This document shows, piece by piece, positions 49,816-58,154 of a stretch of 64,000 nt of DNA. A program made the translations under genes and the position numbers. Origin of the DNA: Demequina sp. NBRC 110054 (GTDB lineage Bacteria; Actinomycetota; Actinomycetes; Actinomycetales; Demequinaceae); NCBI RefSeq assembly GCF_002090115.1, contig NZ_BBRK01000004.1, forward strand, positions 1,922,001 to 1,986,000. The letters are read 5' to 3'. A model generated the notes under the pieces. It made no database searches, was not told the DNA's origin, and worked only from the letters and a program-made list of their open reading frames with translations. Within the stretch, counting starts at the first letter, position 1, and each line of letters begins with the position of its first letter.

Positions 49816-50921
49816 TGCACGTCCTTCACGTTCTCCCTCACTACGGGTCGAAGGCTGCCGGAGGCGCAGAGCGCATCGTCGAGACGTTGCAGCGGACCGC
49901 CCATAGATGCGGAGACACGCTTGAGATTGCCACGCTCTCTCCACTAGACGGTCGCTTGAATGGAGCCCAGGCCGAACGGGTCGGCCGGTACCCCCAGTCG
50001 TTGTGGCCGAAGCGTCCGCCGATTCCGATTGCCGTACCCACAGGCGAATGGGACGTCGTGCATGCGCATACCCCGTACCCGAGTATCGCCTGGTGGGGAG
50101 TGGCGATTGCGGGTCGCTCGGGTACGCCCCTGGTGATTACGCATCACAACGACTACTTCGCGCGACACCGAGTTGCTCAGCGTTTTGCTACCAGAGTCGC
50201 GCGCGGGGCTTTGAACCGTGCCAACATCGTCTATGCCCATTCGAACGCGATGGTCGCATCGTCACGAGACCTAGATCGTGGCACTGCGCGAGTGGAAGTG
50301 ATTCCTGCCCCGATCGAGTGCACATCCTGTGGGCTCGAGGGTCGAGCAGACGTGGACCGGGACCCTTTCACGATTCTCTTCGTCGGTCGGTTGGTCTGGT
50401 ACAAGGGTGTGCACTTGTTGGTGGAGGCACTTCGGAAGGTCGAGAGGTTCCGCCTCCTGGTTGCGGGGACCGGACCGTTTCGTGAGGAACTGGAGCGTCA
50501 AGCACGCGACAGCGGAGTCGAGGATCGGGTGGACTTCCTGGGCAGGGTTTCTGATCAGGAGCTGTGCCAGTTGTATGCAAGCGCGGGCGTGCTTGCTCTT
50601 CCCGCGCTTACCGAGCGAGAGACTCTAGGGATGGTCCAGCTCGAAGCGATGGCCCACGGTGCATACGTCCTCGCGTCAGATCTACCCGGCGTCACCACGC
50701 CGGTCGAGACGTGTGGCGGAGGAGCGGTGGTACCGCGGGCCAGCGCGGAAGAGTGGACGGCAGCCCTTCGACGGCTTGCCCTGGAAATCGAACTCGGTGT
50801 GATCGATGCGCGTCGAACTGAAGCTCGGCTGGAGGTGCTTCGACGCCACGACCCCGGGGCGGTGTACGGGCGGTTCCGCGCATCGTGGCGGCGCGTTGCG
50901 GGCCTTGCGAGAGAGCGCTAG
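49815..50921 (+). CDS. GT4-family glycosyltransferase
   Basis: The 368-aa protein has the GT-B fold marks of family 4: MHVLHVLPHYGSKAAGGAER at the N-terminus with the Gly-rich loop, WDVVHAHTPYPSIAWWGVAI, FTILFVGRLVWYKGVHLLVE at the start of the donor domain, and the E-x7-E pair in TERETLGMVQLEAMAHGAYV. It would transfer a sugar from a nucleotide donor to an unknown acceptor at the inner face of the membrane. ATG 49815 shares a base with the stop of the membrane protein, so the two are coupled. It is the last gene before the right end of the transposon. Confidence 0.9.
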   Translation: MHVLHVLPHYGSKAAGGAERIVETLQRTAHRCGDTLEIATLSPLDGRLNGAQAERVGRYPQSLWPKRPPIPIAVPTGEWDVVHAHTPYPSIAWWGVAIAGRSGTPLVITHHNDYFARHRVAQRFATRVARGALNRANIVYAHSNAMVASSRDLDRGTARVEVIPAPIECTSCGLEGRADVDRDPFTILFVGRLVWYKGVHLLVEALRKVERFRLLVAGTGPFREELERQARDSGVEDRVDFLGRVSDQELCQLYASAGVLALPALTERETLGMVQLEAMAHGAYVLASDLPGVTTPVETCGGGAVVPRASAEEWTAALRRLALEIELGVIDARRTEARLEVLRRHDPGAVYGRFRASWRRVAGLARER

Positions 50922-51022
50922 GCGCAGGCCTGGCTACCGTGCCAGATGGTCGTACCGTGGGAAATGACCCCTCTGGCCGTGGGAAACGCTCTGGGAAGCC
51001 CTCGATCGTCCCTCGTACCAGG
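50922..51022. other. Right subterminal region of transposon
   Basis: About 100 bp between the glycosyltransferase stop and the right terminal repeat. Read inward from the end it has TTTCCCACGG twice (in GCGTTTCCCACGGCC and TCATTTCCCACGGTA) plus CTTCCCAGAGC, that is, three similar blocks. Repeated subterminal boxes commonly bind transposase. The left end does not show the same boxes clearly. Confidence 0.5.
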
Positions 51023-51038
51023 GTTTTCCGTACTACCC
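51023..51038 (-). repeat. Right terminal inverted repeat of transposon
   Basis: GTTTTCCGTACTACCC is the exact reverse complement of the left repeat at 15469-15484. Confidence 0.92.
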
Positions 51039-51044
51039 ACGACT
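51039..51044. repeat. Right target-site duplication ACGACT
   Basis: Identical to 15463-15468 and in the same orientation, directly outside the right terminal repeat. Confidence 0.9.
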
Positions 51045-51045
51045 G

Positions 51046-51077
51046 AAAGCTCCTTGCCGAAAGGCAAGGAGCTTTTG
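51046..51077 (+). terminator. Displaced terminator of tRNA-Glu
   Basis: AAAGCTCCTTGCC (51046-51058) and GGCAAGGAGCTTT (51063-51075) pair perfectly around a GAAA loop, with TTTTG at the 3' side. It begins 2 bases after the right target duplication. In the uninterrupted chromosome it would lie 6 nt behind tRNA-Glu. Today it can end transcription of the glycosyltransferase operon. Confidence 0.88.
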
Positions 51078-51271
51078 TCGTTTCCAGGGACGATTCCCGG
51101 TTGACTCGACTTTCCCCGTCTATCCCGGCACGCAGTGCCGTGGTCGTCTACGGTGAGACGAAGAGTGGGGTGGAAGAGGCCCGCGACCGAGGGGATGGGG
51201 CGCATCAACGTGTGCCTGAACTCGGACCCCTCGAGGCCCGCCACCTCGTTCAGACGACTGGGGGTGGAACT

Positions 51272-51796
51272 GTGAAGGTGCCGGAGCGTCGCGGGCGCGG
51301 GGAGCCGTTGACGGGTCGAGTCGGTGTTGCGGTGGCTGCCGTCGCTATGGCATCGACGCTGGCGGGCTGCTCCCCAACGGTGACCCGCTCCATCGATCTC
51401 GACCCGGACAACGTCGCTGAGGTCGAGTTGTACTTCTACGACGTCTCGTCCACCCTCCCGGACGAGATTACCCGCACCACGATTGTGACGCCCGGGCTCA
51501 TCGCCGAACTCGTCGACACCTTCACCGAGATCCCGGGGGCCTCGATTGATGACCCTGAAGAAGAGATCCAGGGCGCGCGGGCCACGGGCATCCGCTTCGT
51601 CCTGGACGACTGCTCCACGGTGGACATGACCCAGTACTACATCGACCACGTCGACGGAGTCATCGCATGGCCGGACGGTGAGGTCCTCTACACCGAGTGG
51701 GGGCTGCCCTTCGAGGACTACTACGTGGACTCCGGCGACAAGGTGACGGTAGACACAACTGAGCGCCCCGTGTCGCCGCTCGAGACCTCCGACTAG
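51272..51796 (+). CDS. Unknown lipoprotein
   Basis: The 174-aa product has a signal peptide with lipobox STLAGCSP (Cys at about residue 33), so it is anchored outside the membrane. The mature part is acidic and beta-rich (VAEVELYFYDVSSTLPDEIT; ATGIRFVLDDCSTVDMTQYY). No family is recognised. GTG 51272 gives the signal peptide a normal length; the frame is open back to 51101 but that part lies in the spacer after the tRNA terminator. Confidence 0.75.
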   Translation: MKVPERRGRGEPLTGRVGVAVAAVAMASTLAGCSPTVTRSIDLDPDNVAEVELYFYDVSSTLPDEITRTTIVTPGLIAELVDTFTEIPGASIDDPEEEIQGARATGIRFVLDDCSTVDMTQYYIDHVDGVIAWPDGEVLYTEWGLPFEDYYVDSGDKVTVDTTERPVSPLETSD

Positions 51797-51951
51797 AGAC
51801 GGTGCGGCGGGCGCACTGTGGGGAGATCGGCCCGCAGGGCGGCGGAACAGCGGCTCCGCGCACGAGTGCGCCAGCGACGAGTGTCTCCGACCGACGTCAC
51901 GCAGAGGCTGCGGTAGACATGCAGGAGACGCACCACTGAAGGACGGCCCTC

Positions 51952-52848
51952 ATGACCACCCACAGCCTCGCTGAGATCCAGATTCGCGACCCCTACCTCG
52001 TCACCGTGCCGGAGAGGGGCGAGTACCTCCTGTTCGGCAGCACCGACAAGGACGTCTGGAATCCGCCCGCGACCGGGTTCGACTGCTACCGCAGCAGCGA
52101 CCTGGAGCGATGGGAGGGGCCGATCGAAGCCTTCCGCCCGCCCCGGGGCTTCTGGAGCGACAGGGACTACTGGGCTCCCGAGGTGCACGCGTACCGAGGC
52201 CACTACTACATGTTCGCCACGTTCACGTCGGAGTCCGAACGCCGCGGCACCCAGATCCTGGCGGCGGATGCGCCCGAGGGCCCCTACGCGCCGTGGAGCG
52301 ATGGCCCGGTGACCCCTCGCGACTGGGAGTGCCTCGACGGCACGCTTCACGTGGACGACGCGGGCGATCCGTGGATGGTCTACTGCCACGAGTGGGTCCA
52401 GGCGATCGACGGAGAGATGATCGCGCAACGGCTGAGCGCCGACCTCAAGTCCACGGTGGGCGAGCCCATGCTGCTGTTCAGGGCATCCGAGCCGGAGTGG
52501 TCACGGCCGATGGCTCACCCGCAGCTCGACGGAGAGGACAGGGCGTACGTCACCGATGGCCCCTTCCTGCATCGGCTGGCCTCGGGCGCGCTGATCATGC
52601 TGTGGTCGAGCTACGGCGAGCAGGGGTACGCGATGGGGATCGCGCACTCGACGAGCGGAACCGTGGAGGGGCCGTGGGTCCAGGAGGACGAGCCGATCTG
52701 GGCGGCCGATGGCGGCCACGGCATGATCGCGCGCACGCTCGACGGCGACCTGCTGCTGACCCTGCACCAGCCGAACGACACCCCGCACGAGCGGGCCGTG
52801 CTTCGCCGACTGCGCGAGACCGACACGTCCGTCGTCCTCGCCGACTGA
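51952..52848 (+). CDS. GH43-like glycoside hydrolase
   Basis: The 298-aa protein has a five-bladed beta-propeller pattern of family GH43/clan GH-F. IQIRDPYLVTVPERGEYLLF near residue 10 has the catalytic-base Asp of the DP-[YF] start, YWAPEVHAYRGHYYMFATFT is the typical W-A-P-E-V blade, CLDGTLHVDDAGDPWMVYCH and AYVTDGPFLHRLASGALIML follow. No signal peptide is present, so it acts on short oligosaccharides in the cytoplasm, probably arabino- or xylo-type. No transporter is next to it. ATG 51952 starts the family domain directly. Confidence 0.85.
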   Translation: MTTHSLAEIQIRDPYLVTVPERGEYLLFGSTDKDVWNPPATGFDCYRSSDLERWEGPIEAFRPPRGFWSDRDYWAPEVHAYRGHYYMFATFTSESERRGTQILAADAPEGPYAPWSDGPVTPRDWECLDGTLHVDDAGDPWMVYCHEWVQAIDGEMIAQRLSADLKSTVGEPMLLFRASEPEWSRPMAHPQLDGEDRAYVTDGPFLHRLASGALIMLWSSYGEQGYAMGIAHSTSGTVEGPWVQEDEPIWAADGGHGMIARTLDGDLLLTLHQPNDTPHERAVLRRLRETDTSVVLAD

Positions 52849-52880
52849 CAGGCACGAGGGACGCGTCCTCACTCGGGGCG

Positions 52881-54122
52881 CTACGGCGCGGCGTCGCTCC
52901 CGAGCCACGCCAGCGCGCCGTCAGCGGCCCAGGCGCCCATGCTGAACGAGGCCTGCAGCAGATAGCCTCCCGTCGGCGCCTCCCAGTCGAGCATCTCGCC
53001 GGCCACGAAGGTGCCCGGCATGCGGCGCAGCATGAGGTGCTCGTCCACCTCGGACCATGCGATGCCTCCCGCGGTGGAGATGGCGCGGTCGATCGGCATG
53101 GTGTCCGTGATCGTGACCGGCACCGCCTTGATGAGCGCCGCCATCTCGGTGGCCTCTGTCGGCAGTGCTCCGCCGTCCGCCTCACGCAGCAGCCCGATCG
53201 ATGTGGGGTCGAGCCCGACCGCGCGGCGCAGCCACGTCGATGCCGAGTCCTTGGGCCGTCGACGCTCGAGGCGCCGCCTGAGCTGGTCCGCATCGAGGTC
53301 GGGCCGGAGATCCACCTCCAGGACGCAAGGAGCGCCCTCGGACGCGGCAGCGTCGAGCGCGGCGCGGACGGCGGCGCCGCTCGCATACACGGGCCCGCCC
53401 TCGATGCCCGTGCGCGTGAGCATGGCGTCGCCGCGCTGAGGCGCCGCGCCGCTGCCGCGCACCGAGAGCGACACGTTCTTGAGCGGCGCCCCCGCGAAGC
53501 GCTCGACGAAGACGTCCGACCACGCGACGCGCAGGCCGACGTTCGCGGGCCTGAGCTCCGTCACCCCCACGCCGCGCTCTCGGAAAGGTCCCACCCACGC
53601 GCCGTCCGCACCGAGGTGGGGCCACGAGGCCCCGCCCAGCGCGAACACCGTGACGTCGGTCTCGACCGCCCTGGTGTTGCCGGTGGCATCGGCGATCAGC
53701 ACCCTGCCCTCCGGATCCCATTCGCACCATTGGGAGCGTCGCTCGAGGCGCACGCCCAGCTCGCCTAGGCGCGAGAGCCACGCGCGGAACAGTGGAGTCG
53801 CGCGGAACGCCTGCGGGAAGACCCGTCCGCTGGATCCCACGAAGGTGGGCTCGCCCAGCTCGGCGCACCAGGCACGCAGATCGTCGGGGCCGAACCGCTC
53901 GAGCATCGGCGCGATCCTGTCCGCTGAGCTGCCGTAGCGGGTGAGGAACGGCGCGCGGGGCTCGGAGTGCGTGATGTTCAGCCCGCCGTGCCCCGCAAGC
54001 AGGAACCGTCGGCCGGGCGAGGGCTTGCGCTCGTGCACGGTGACATCGACGCCCGCTCTCGCGAGCGTCTCGGCGGCGAAGAGGCCGGCGGGGCCGCCGC
54101 CGATGACGGTCGCGGTGCTCAT
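52881..54122 (-). CDS. TIGR03862-type FAD-dependent flavoprotein
   Basis: The 413-aa protein is an HI0933/TIGR03862-like flavoprotein. It begins with a dinucleotide-binding fold ATVIGGGPAGLFAAETLARA and the ERKPSPGRRFLLAGHGGLNI segment with a K/R-x-x-x-[SAG]-G-x-GG-x-N pattern seen in this family. RVFPQAFRATPLFRAWL lies near residue 110 and the C-terminus closes FAD binding with AGEMLDWEAPTGGYLLQASF. The reaction is not known. It is convergent with the GH43 gene, 32 bp apart. Confidence 0.9.
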   Translation of the reverse strand: MSTATVIGGGPAGLFAAETLARAGVDVTVHERKPSPGRRFLLAGHGGLNITHSEPRAPFLTRYGSSADRIAPMLERFGPDDLRAWCAELGEPTFVGSSGRVFPQAFRATPLFRAWLSRLGELGVRLERRSQWCEWDPEGRVLIADATGNTRAVETDVTVFALGGASWPHLGADGAWVGPFRERGVGVTELRPANVGLRVAWSDVFVERFAGAPLKNVSLSVRGSGAAPQRGDAMLTRTGIEGGPVYASGAAVRAALDAAASEGAPCVLEVDLRPDLDADQLRRRLERRRPKDSASTWLRRAVGLDPTSIGLLREADGGALPTEATEMAALIKAVPVTITDTMPIDRAISTAGGIAWSEVDEHLMLRRMPGTFVAGEMLDWEAPTGGYLLQASFSMGAWAADGALAWLGSDAAP

Positions 54123-54256
54123 GGGCGCCGCCGGGCAGCCGTCATCGCGCAGGTGGGCATGGGGCCAACGTAGTCCACGCGTAGATAGTGGGCTGGTTCA
54201 CGGAGCGGGGCGGTTCTCGGAGCCGCGCTCGCGCCGGTTCATCGCGCGCGCCGCCG

Positions 54257-54679
54257 TCACAGATCTGCCGGCGCGGCCAGCCGCGACCTCCACAGTGCAA
54301 CGAGATCAGCAGGCGGGACCCCGCACGCGGCGTCGCCGTCGATGCGCGGCCTGCGCACGGCCACCGCGTCGTAGACGCGATTGCGGAGTCCACGGGGAAC
54401 CAGGCGCCCCGCGCCGAGCGCGCGCCAAGGCCAGGGGAGCGCTCCAAGGATGGCGAGGACCGCATCGGACCTGAGCAGCACCTCGCCGTCAGCCCACAGC
54501 AGGAGAGTCGACTTGGAGATGTCGGTGGGCAGTCCGGCTCGAGCGACGATGGCCGCCCCGACGTCGCTTCCGCTTCCCGTGATGAGGTGCCGGCCCTCGG
54601 GATCGTGACGCAGCAGCCATGCGACGAAGCCGTTGCACAGCCCGCAGTCGCCGTCGAAGACCACGATGCGGGAGCCCAT
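54257..54679 (-). CDS. DCC-family thiol-disulfide oxidoreductase-like protein (DUF393)
   Basis: The 140-aa protein opens IVVFDGDCGLCNGFVAWLLR, the DxxCxxC motif that names the DCC family, in a thioredoxin-like fold. The middle (STLLLWADGEVLLRSDAVLA) and end (RVYDAVAVRRPRI) are typical. A redox role is assumed from the fold. It lies 134 bp upstream of the flavoprotein on the same strand and is divergent from the sigma factor gene. Confidence 0.9.
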   Translation of the reverse strand: MGSRIVVFDGDCGLCNGFVAWLLRHDPEGRHLITGSGSDVGAAIVARAGLPTDISKSTLLLWADGEVLLRSDAVLAILGALPWPWRALGAGRLVPRGLRNRVYDAVAVRRPRIDGDAACGVPPADLVALWRSRLAAPADL

Positions 54680-54812
54680 GCCGCTGCAACGGTGGCAGCC
54701 TCAGTGGGATTCCCCACGGCGTGCGCAGCGGGCCAGATCACGCGCCCGCTGAGAGGTAGGGTCTGGCCAGGCCAATGGGTCGATGCAGGACAGCGACAGG
54801 TGAGGGGGCGGT

Positions 54813-55391
54813 GTGGCGCTGGGGACGGGTTTCGACTCGGTGCTCGAGGCCGCGCGGACCGGTGCCGCATGGGCATGGGAGAACCTCTACCGTGACCTCG
54901 CGGGGCCCGTGGGTGGGTACCTGCGAAGCAGGGGTGCCCCGGATCCCGAGGACGTCCTTTCCGAGACCTTCCTTTCGGTCGCTCAGGACATCCACCGCTT
55001 CGAGGGCGACGAGGCCGACTTCCGCGCATGGGTCTTCACGATCGCGCACCGGCGCATGCAGGACGCCTTCCGCAAGCAGGGCCGACGGGTGCCCACCTTC
55101 GACGGCGAGGCCGCGCTCGAGCACGCCGAGTCCGGCTGGCTCGGCAACGTCGAGGAGGAGGCGATGGGCCGCCTGTCGGTGGACCAGGTGGAGAGCCTCA
55201 CCGCGGGCCTCTCCGTGGCGCAGCGAGACGTGCTCATGCTGCGCGTCATCGGCGACCTCTCCGTCGCGGAGACCGCCCGCGTGTTGGATCGCTCCGAGGG
55301 TGCGGTCAAGGCGATGCAGAGCCGCGCGCTCAAGACGCTGCGACAGAATCTTTCCGACGGTGCGTCACCTTTCGGCGCCGGCCAGCGATAA
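54813..55391 (+). CDS. ECF-type RNA polymerase sigma factor
   Basis: The 192-aa protein has sigma region 2 (WENLYRDLAGPVGGYLRSRG; DVLSETFLSVAQDIHRFEGD; FRAWVFTIAHRRMQDAFRKQ) and region 4 (LTAGLSVAQRDVLMLRVIGD; LSVAETARVLDRSEGAVKAM). It would direct transcription of a small regulon. GTG 54813 is preceded by GAGGGGG. The next gene, 10 bp on, encodes a membrane-anchored protein probably acting as its partner. Confidence 0.93.
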   Translation: MALGTGFDSVLEAARTGAAWAWENLYRDLAGPVGGYLRSRGAPDPEDVLSETFLSVAQDIHRFEGDEADFRAWVFTIAHRRMQDAFRKQGRRVPTFDGEAALEHAESGWLGNVEEEAMGRLSVDQVESLTAGLSVAQRDVLMLRVIGDLSVAETARVLDRSEGAVKAMQSRALKTLRQNLSDGASPFGAGQR

Positions 55392-55401
55392 CAAGGACGC
55401 C

Positions 55402-56472
55402 ATGACGAATCACCCCGCTCGTGACGACGAGTTCGATTCCGCGCTCAAGGGCCTCGACCCCGAGGGCGCGGACATGGCCGTCCTCTCGGAGGCGTTCGAC
55501 GCGTTGCGTCGGACCTACGTCTCCGAGCCGGACGCAGTGCACACGGCCGCCTTCGCAGGCAGGCTTGCCGCCGCGGTCGCCGTCGCCCCCCTTGGCGGCG
55601 ACCCGGTCGGCGTGCACCCCCGCAGACGCGTGCGCCTCCAGCGCCGCGCCGCCGCGGCCATCGCTGTGGCCGCCGCCGTGGCCCTGTCGTTCGGAGGCGT
55701 CGCCGCCGCGAACGAGGCCGCGCCTGGCGACGCGCTGTACGGGCTGGACCGTGCGCTCGAGCGTCTCGGCATCAACGCGGGCGGCGCCGAGGAGCGCCTC
55801 CTCGAGGTGCGAGCGCTCGTCGCCGACGATCAGATCGCCGAGGCGCTCGACCTGTCCGTCGAGGCAGTCGAGGAGATGGACGACCTCGACCAGGAGCAGG
55901 CGGACGAGCTCGCCGGCCTGCTCAGCGCTGCGGAGTCGGTGATGAGCGACAGCTCCGAGACCTCGGCGGAGCGACGCGCTCAAGTGTCAGCGATGCTCAC
56001 CTTCATGGCCGAGACCGACCTCACCGGACGCGAGTTCGGACGGGCTGTCTCCGAGCGTGCGCGCGGGATCGTCAGCGACGACGACGCCGAAGCGGCGGAG
56101 GACCCGAGCACGACGGACGAGTCCACGACAGGCAGCGCCACGACGGACGATGCTCCCGGCAACTCGGGAGACGCGCCCGGACAGACCAAGGACTCCGGCG
56201 ACGCCGCGACGGCCAAGGACAAGGGCGCGAGCGCGGACGATGCGGTCGACGAGGAAGAGGCCGACGGAGACGAGGCGACGAGTTCTGACGAGTCCGCGGA
56301 GAGCGGCTCAGGCAACGGCAACGGCAACGGCAACGCGAATGCGGGAGGCGCGAGCGAGTCGCACTCGAACGCCGGTGGGAACTCGGACACCGCGAAGCAG
56401 TCGCAGTCGAAGGCGGGTGGCAAAGCCGCCGACTCCGACGATGGCGACGCCGAGGAGCCCGAGACGGACTGA
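55402..56472 (+). CDS. DUF5667-type membrane protein, probable anti-sigma partner
   Basis: The 356-aa protein has an acidic N-terminal cytoplasmic part (1-75) and a single membrane helix at RRAAAAIAVAAAVALSFGGV (about 76-96). A DUF5667-like external domain starts ANEAAPGDALYGLDRALERL. A long low-complexity tail from about residue 230 includes Asn-Gly repeats (GSGNGNGNGNANAGG). The position 10 bp behind the sigma gene and the topology fit an anti-sigma or sigma-modulating protein, although the classical HxxxCxxC zinc motif is absent. Confidence 0.8.
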   Translation: MTNHPARDDEFDSALKGLDPEGADMAVLSEAFDALRRTYVSEPDAVHTAAFAGRLAAAVAVAPLGGDPVGVHPRRRVRLQRRAAAAIAVAAAVALSFGGVAAANEAAPGDALYGLDRALERLGINAGGAEERLLEVRALVADDQIAEALDLSVEAVEEMDDLDQEQADELAGLLSAAESVMSDSSETSAERRAQVSAMLTFMAETDLTGREFGRAVSERARGIVSDDDAEAAEDPSTTDESTTGSATTDDAPGNSGDAPGQTKDSGDAATAKDKGASADDAVDEEEADGDEATSSDESAESGSGNGNGNGNANAGGASESHSNAGGNSDTAKQSQSKAGGKAADSDDGDAEEPETD

Positions 56473-56478
56473 CGTCGG

Positions 56479-57012
56479 TCAGGCCGCGGCGGCCGCGAGT
56501 GAGGTCGCGAGCTGCTGACCCCAGGCGCGAGCCTTGGCCAACTCACCGTCCTTGAGCAGGTCGGCCTCGTCGGGGCCGGCGTTGCGGAAGTCCACCCGGA
56601 AGCCCTTCGGCTGCGCCAGCAGGGTGCATCCCTTGGCCGACTCGGCGCGGATGATGGCCGTCGCGGCGCCTCGGCCCAAGGGGCCGCGCACGCGGGTGTC
56701 GAAGGCCGTCGCGGGGATGTCGAGCTGGGGCAGACCCTCGAGCCAGGTCCTCATCAGCGGCTCGTCGACGCGCGGCGCGGCGTGCGACTCGTCGGCCTTC
56801 TTGCCCGCGGCCGACAGCAGCGACTGCGAGGTCGGCAGGCTCATCCCGTGAACTGGAGCTCCCGCGATCAGGGCGCGGATCGACGTCGCGTCCGCCGGGT
56901 CGGTGTCGGCCGTCGACACCGCGACGGCCTCGTCTCCGATGCCCTCAGCGATGGCGCGGGCGATGGCGGCCGTGTTGCCCCACAGCGACTCGTACACCAC
57001 CCAGATAGCCAT
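56479..57012 (-). CDS. Flavodoxin-family protein
   Basis: The 177-aa protein begins AIWVVYESLWGNTAAIARAI, the FMN-phosphate-binding loop of flavodoxins (here E-S-L-W-G-N-T). AGAPVHGMSLPTSQSLL near residue 50 is the second FMN loop. Probably a cytoplasmic electron carrier or a flavodoxin-like reductase. It is convergent with the DUF5667 gene, 6 bp apart. Confidence 0.88.
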   Translation of the reverse strand: MAIWVVYESLWGNTAAIARAIAEGIGDEAVAVSTADTDPADATSIRALIAGAPVHGMSLPTSQSLLSAAGKKADESHAAPRVDEPLMRTWLEGLPQLDIPATAFDTRVRGPLGRGAATAIIRAESAKGCTLLAQPKGFRVDFRNAGPDEADLLKDGELAKARAWGQQLATSLAAAAA

Positions 57013-57113
57013 GTCTCAAGGGTGACCGGTCGCCTTCGGTGGCGCGTCGGACGAAGGTCCCGAAACGGGGCATGCCGGTCCGCAACAGGGGCGATGGCCC
57101 GGCCGCGGAGCTG

Positions 57114-58154
57114 TCAGCTCGCGCTCAACGCGGTGTCGAGCGCGAGGATCTCCGCGCCGAACTGCGCGCGCAGCGAGGCCTTGGTGTCCTCGTCGCAGAA
57201 CGCCCCGTCGATCCCGGCGAGCGCGATGCGCTTCGCGTCGTCGACCCCGAGGCCCATGAGAGGCAGCGCCTCCCTGAACTCGCGCGCGACCGAGGTGCGG
57301 AAGAACACCGCGTCGTCGGAGGAGAAGCTCACGGACAGCCCCGCGTCGATCATCCTTCGGATGCGATGCTCGGGATCGATCGTCCAGCCGGAGCAGATGG
57401 TCGTGGACCACGGCGTCGTGGCGAAGTGCATGCCCGCCTCGCGGGCGCGCTCGGTGAGCTCGGGGTCGTCGACGATCCGGTAGCCGTGATCGATCCGGTC
57501 CACCCGGAGGTCCTCGAGCGCGACCCGCACATTCTCGGGGGTATCGACGGGCCGCTCGCCGACGTGTGCGGTCGTCTTGAGGCCTGCGCTTCGTGCGAGC
57601 CCGTAGGCCTCCGCGAAGCGAGCGGGGTCCTCGGTGAGCTCGGGGGTGAGGTCGTCCATGCCGATCCCCACCACCTCGGCGATCGGGTCGGCGATCACCC
57701 GTTCGACGAGTTCGAGAGCCGAGGCGGGGGAGTCCTGGCGGTTGATCGCGACGACGAGGCGGAAGCGGGCTCCGAGGTCGCGCTCCGCGGCGCGCAGGCC
57801 GTCGATCACCGGATCGAGGAGGTCGCGGTAGCCGAGTCCCTTCGGTGCGAAGTACTGCGGGTTGACGTAGTACTCGCGGTAGCGCAGCGACCCTTCGGCG
57901 ACGTCCGCGCGCACCCCGTCGTACGCGACTTGGGCGAGGTCGTCGGCCGACCGCAGGACGTCCGTCGCGGCGCGGAAGGCGACCAGGAAGTCCGCGAGGT
58001 CGTCGTAGTCGAAGAGCCGGTCCGGATCGGTGGTCGGCAACTCGACGCCGTAGCGCTCGGCGAGCTGGATCAGCCGTCCGGCGGACATGGTCGAGACGAA
58101 GTGGCAGTGCAGCTCGGTCTTGGGCAGGAGCCTCAGGTAGTCGTCGACACGCAT
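57114..58154 (-). CDS. Adenosine deaminase-family protein
   Basis: The 346-aa protein keeps the ADA zinc and catalytic residues: His-x-His in KTELHCHFVSTM, TTAHVGERP (HAGE motif with Val for Ala), DRIDHGYRI and SFSSDDAVFF with the SxDD pair. The N-terminal HCHFVST differs from the usual HVHLEGS/T, so the substrate may be another aminopurine or related amine. ATG 58154 or ATG 58172 could be used; neither has a strong ribosome site, and 58154 fits the family N-terminus (MRVDDYLRLLPKTELH). Confidence 0.88.
   Translation of the reverse strand: MRVDDYLRLLPKTELHCHFVSTMSAGRLIQLAERYGVELPTTDPDRLFDYDDLADFLVAFRAATDVLRSADDLAQVAYDGVRADVAEGSLRYREYYVNPQYFAPKGLGYRDLLDPVIDGLRAAERDLGARFRLVVAINRQDSPASALELVERVIADPIAEVVGIGMDDLTPELTEDPARFAEAYGLARSAGLKTTAHVGERPVDTPENVRVALEDLRVDRIDHGYRIVDDPELTERAREAGMHFATTPWSTTICSGWTIDPEHRIRRMIDAGLSVSFSSDDAVFFRTSVAREFREALPLMGLGVDDAKRIALAGIDGAFCDEDTKASLRAQFGAEILALDTALSAS

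Larger units (their letters stand above)
15469..51038. mobile_element. 35.6-kb DDE-type transposon inserted next to tRNA-Glu
   Basis: The element is bounded by perfect 16-bp inverted repeats and a 6-bp target duplication. It carries a DDE transposase gene 230 bp from the left end, a tyrosine recombinase, an HTH protein, a KfrA/TnpT-like protein and a candidate recombination site. These are followed by cargo: a coupled operon of unknown genes, RHS toxin genes and a defence region with CBASS. The ends have no tRNA-derived direct repeat, which argues against a tyrosine-integrase island. The transposase is not a Tn3 TnpA, Tn7 TnsB or IS21 type by its visible motifs. I know of no described element with this set of genes and ends; family assignment needs a database search. 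Confidence 0.9.

Noticed and set aside
15391-51044. Classical integrative island at a tRNA gene
   Set aside because: Such islands repeat the 3' end of the tRNA as a direct repeat at the far end. Here the far end has no tRNA copy; the repeats are inverted and flanked by a 6-bp duplication, which fits transposition.
50918-51649. Minus-strand open frame across the right transposon end
   Set aside because: It would cross the terminal repeat and terminator and is antisense to the lipoprotein gene.
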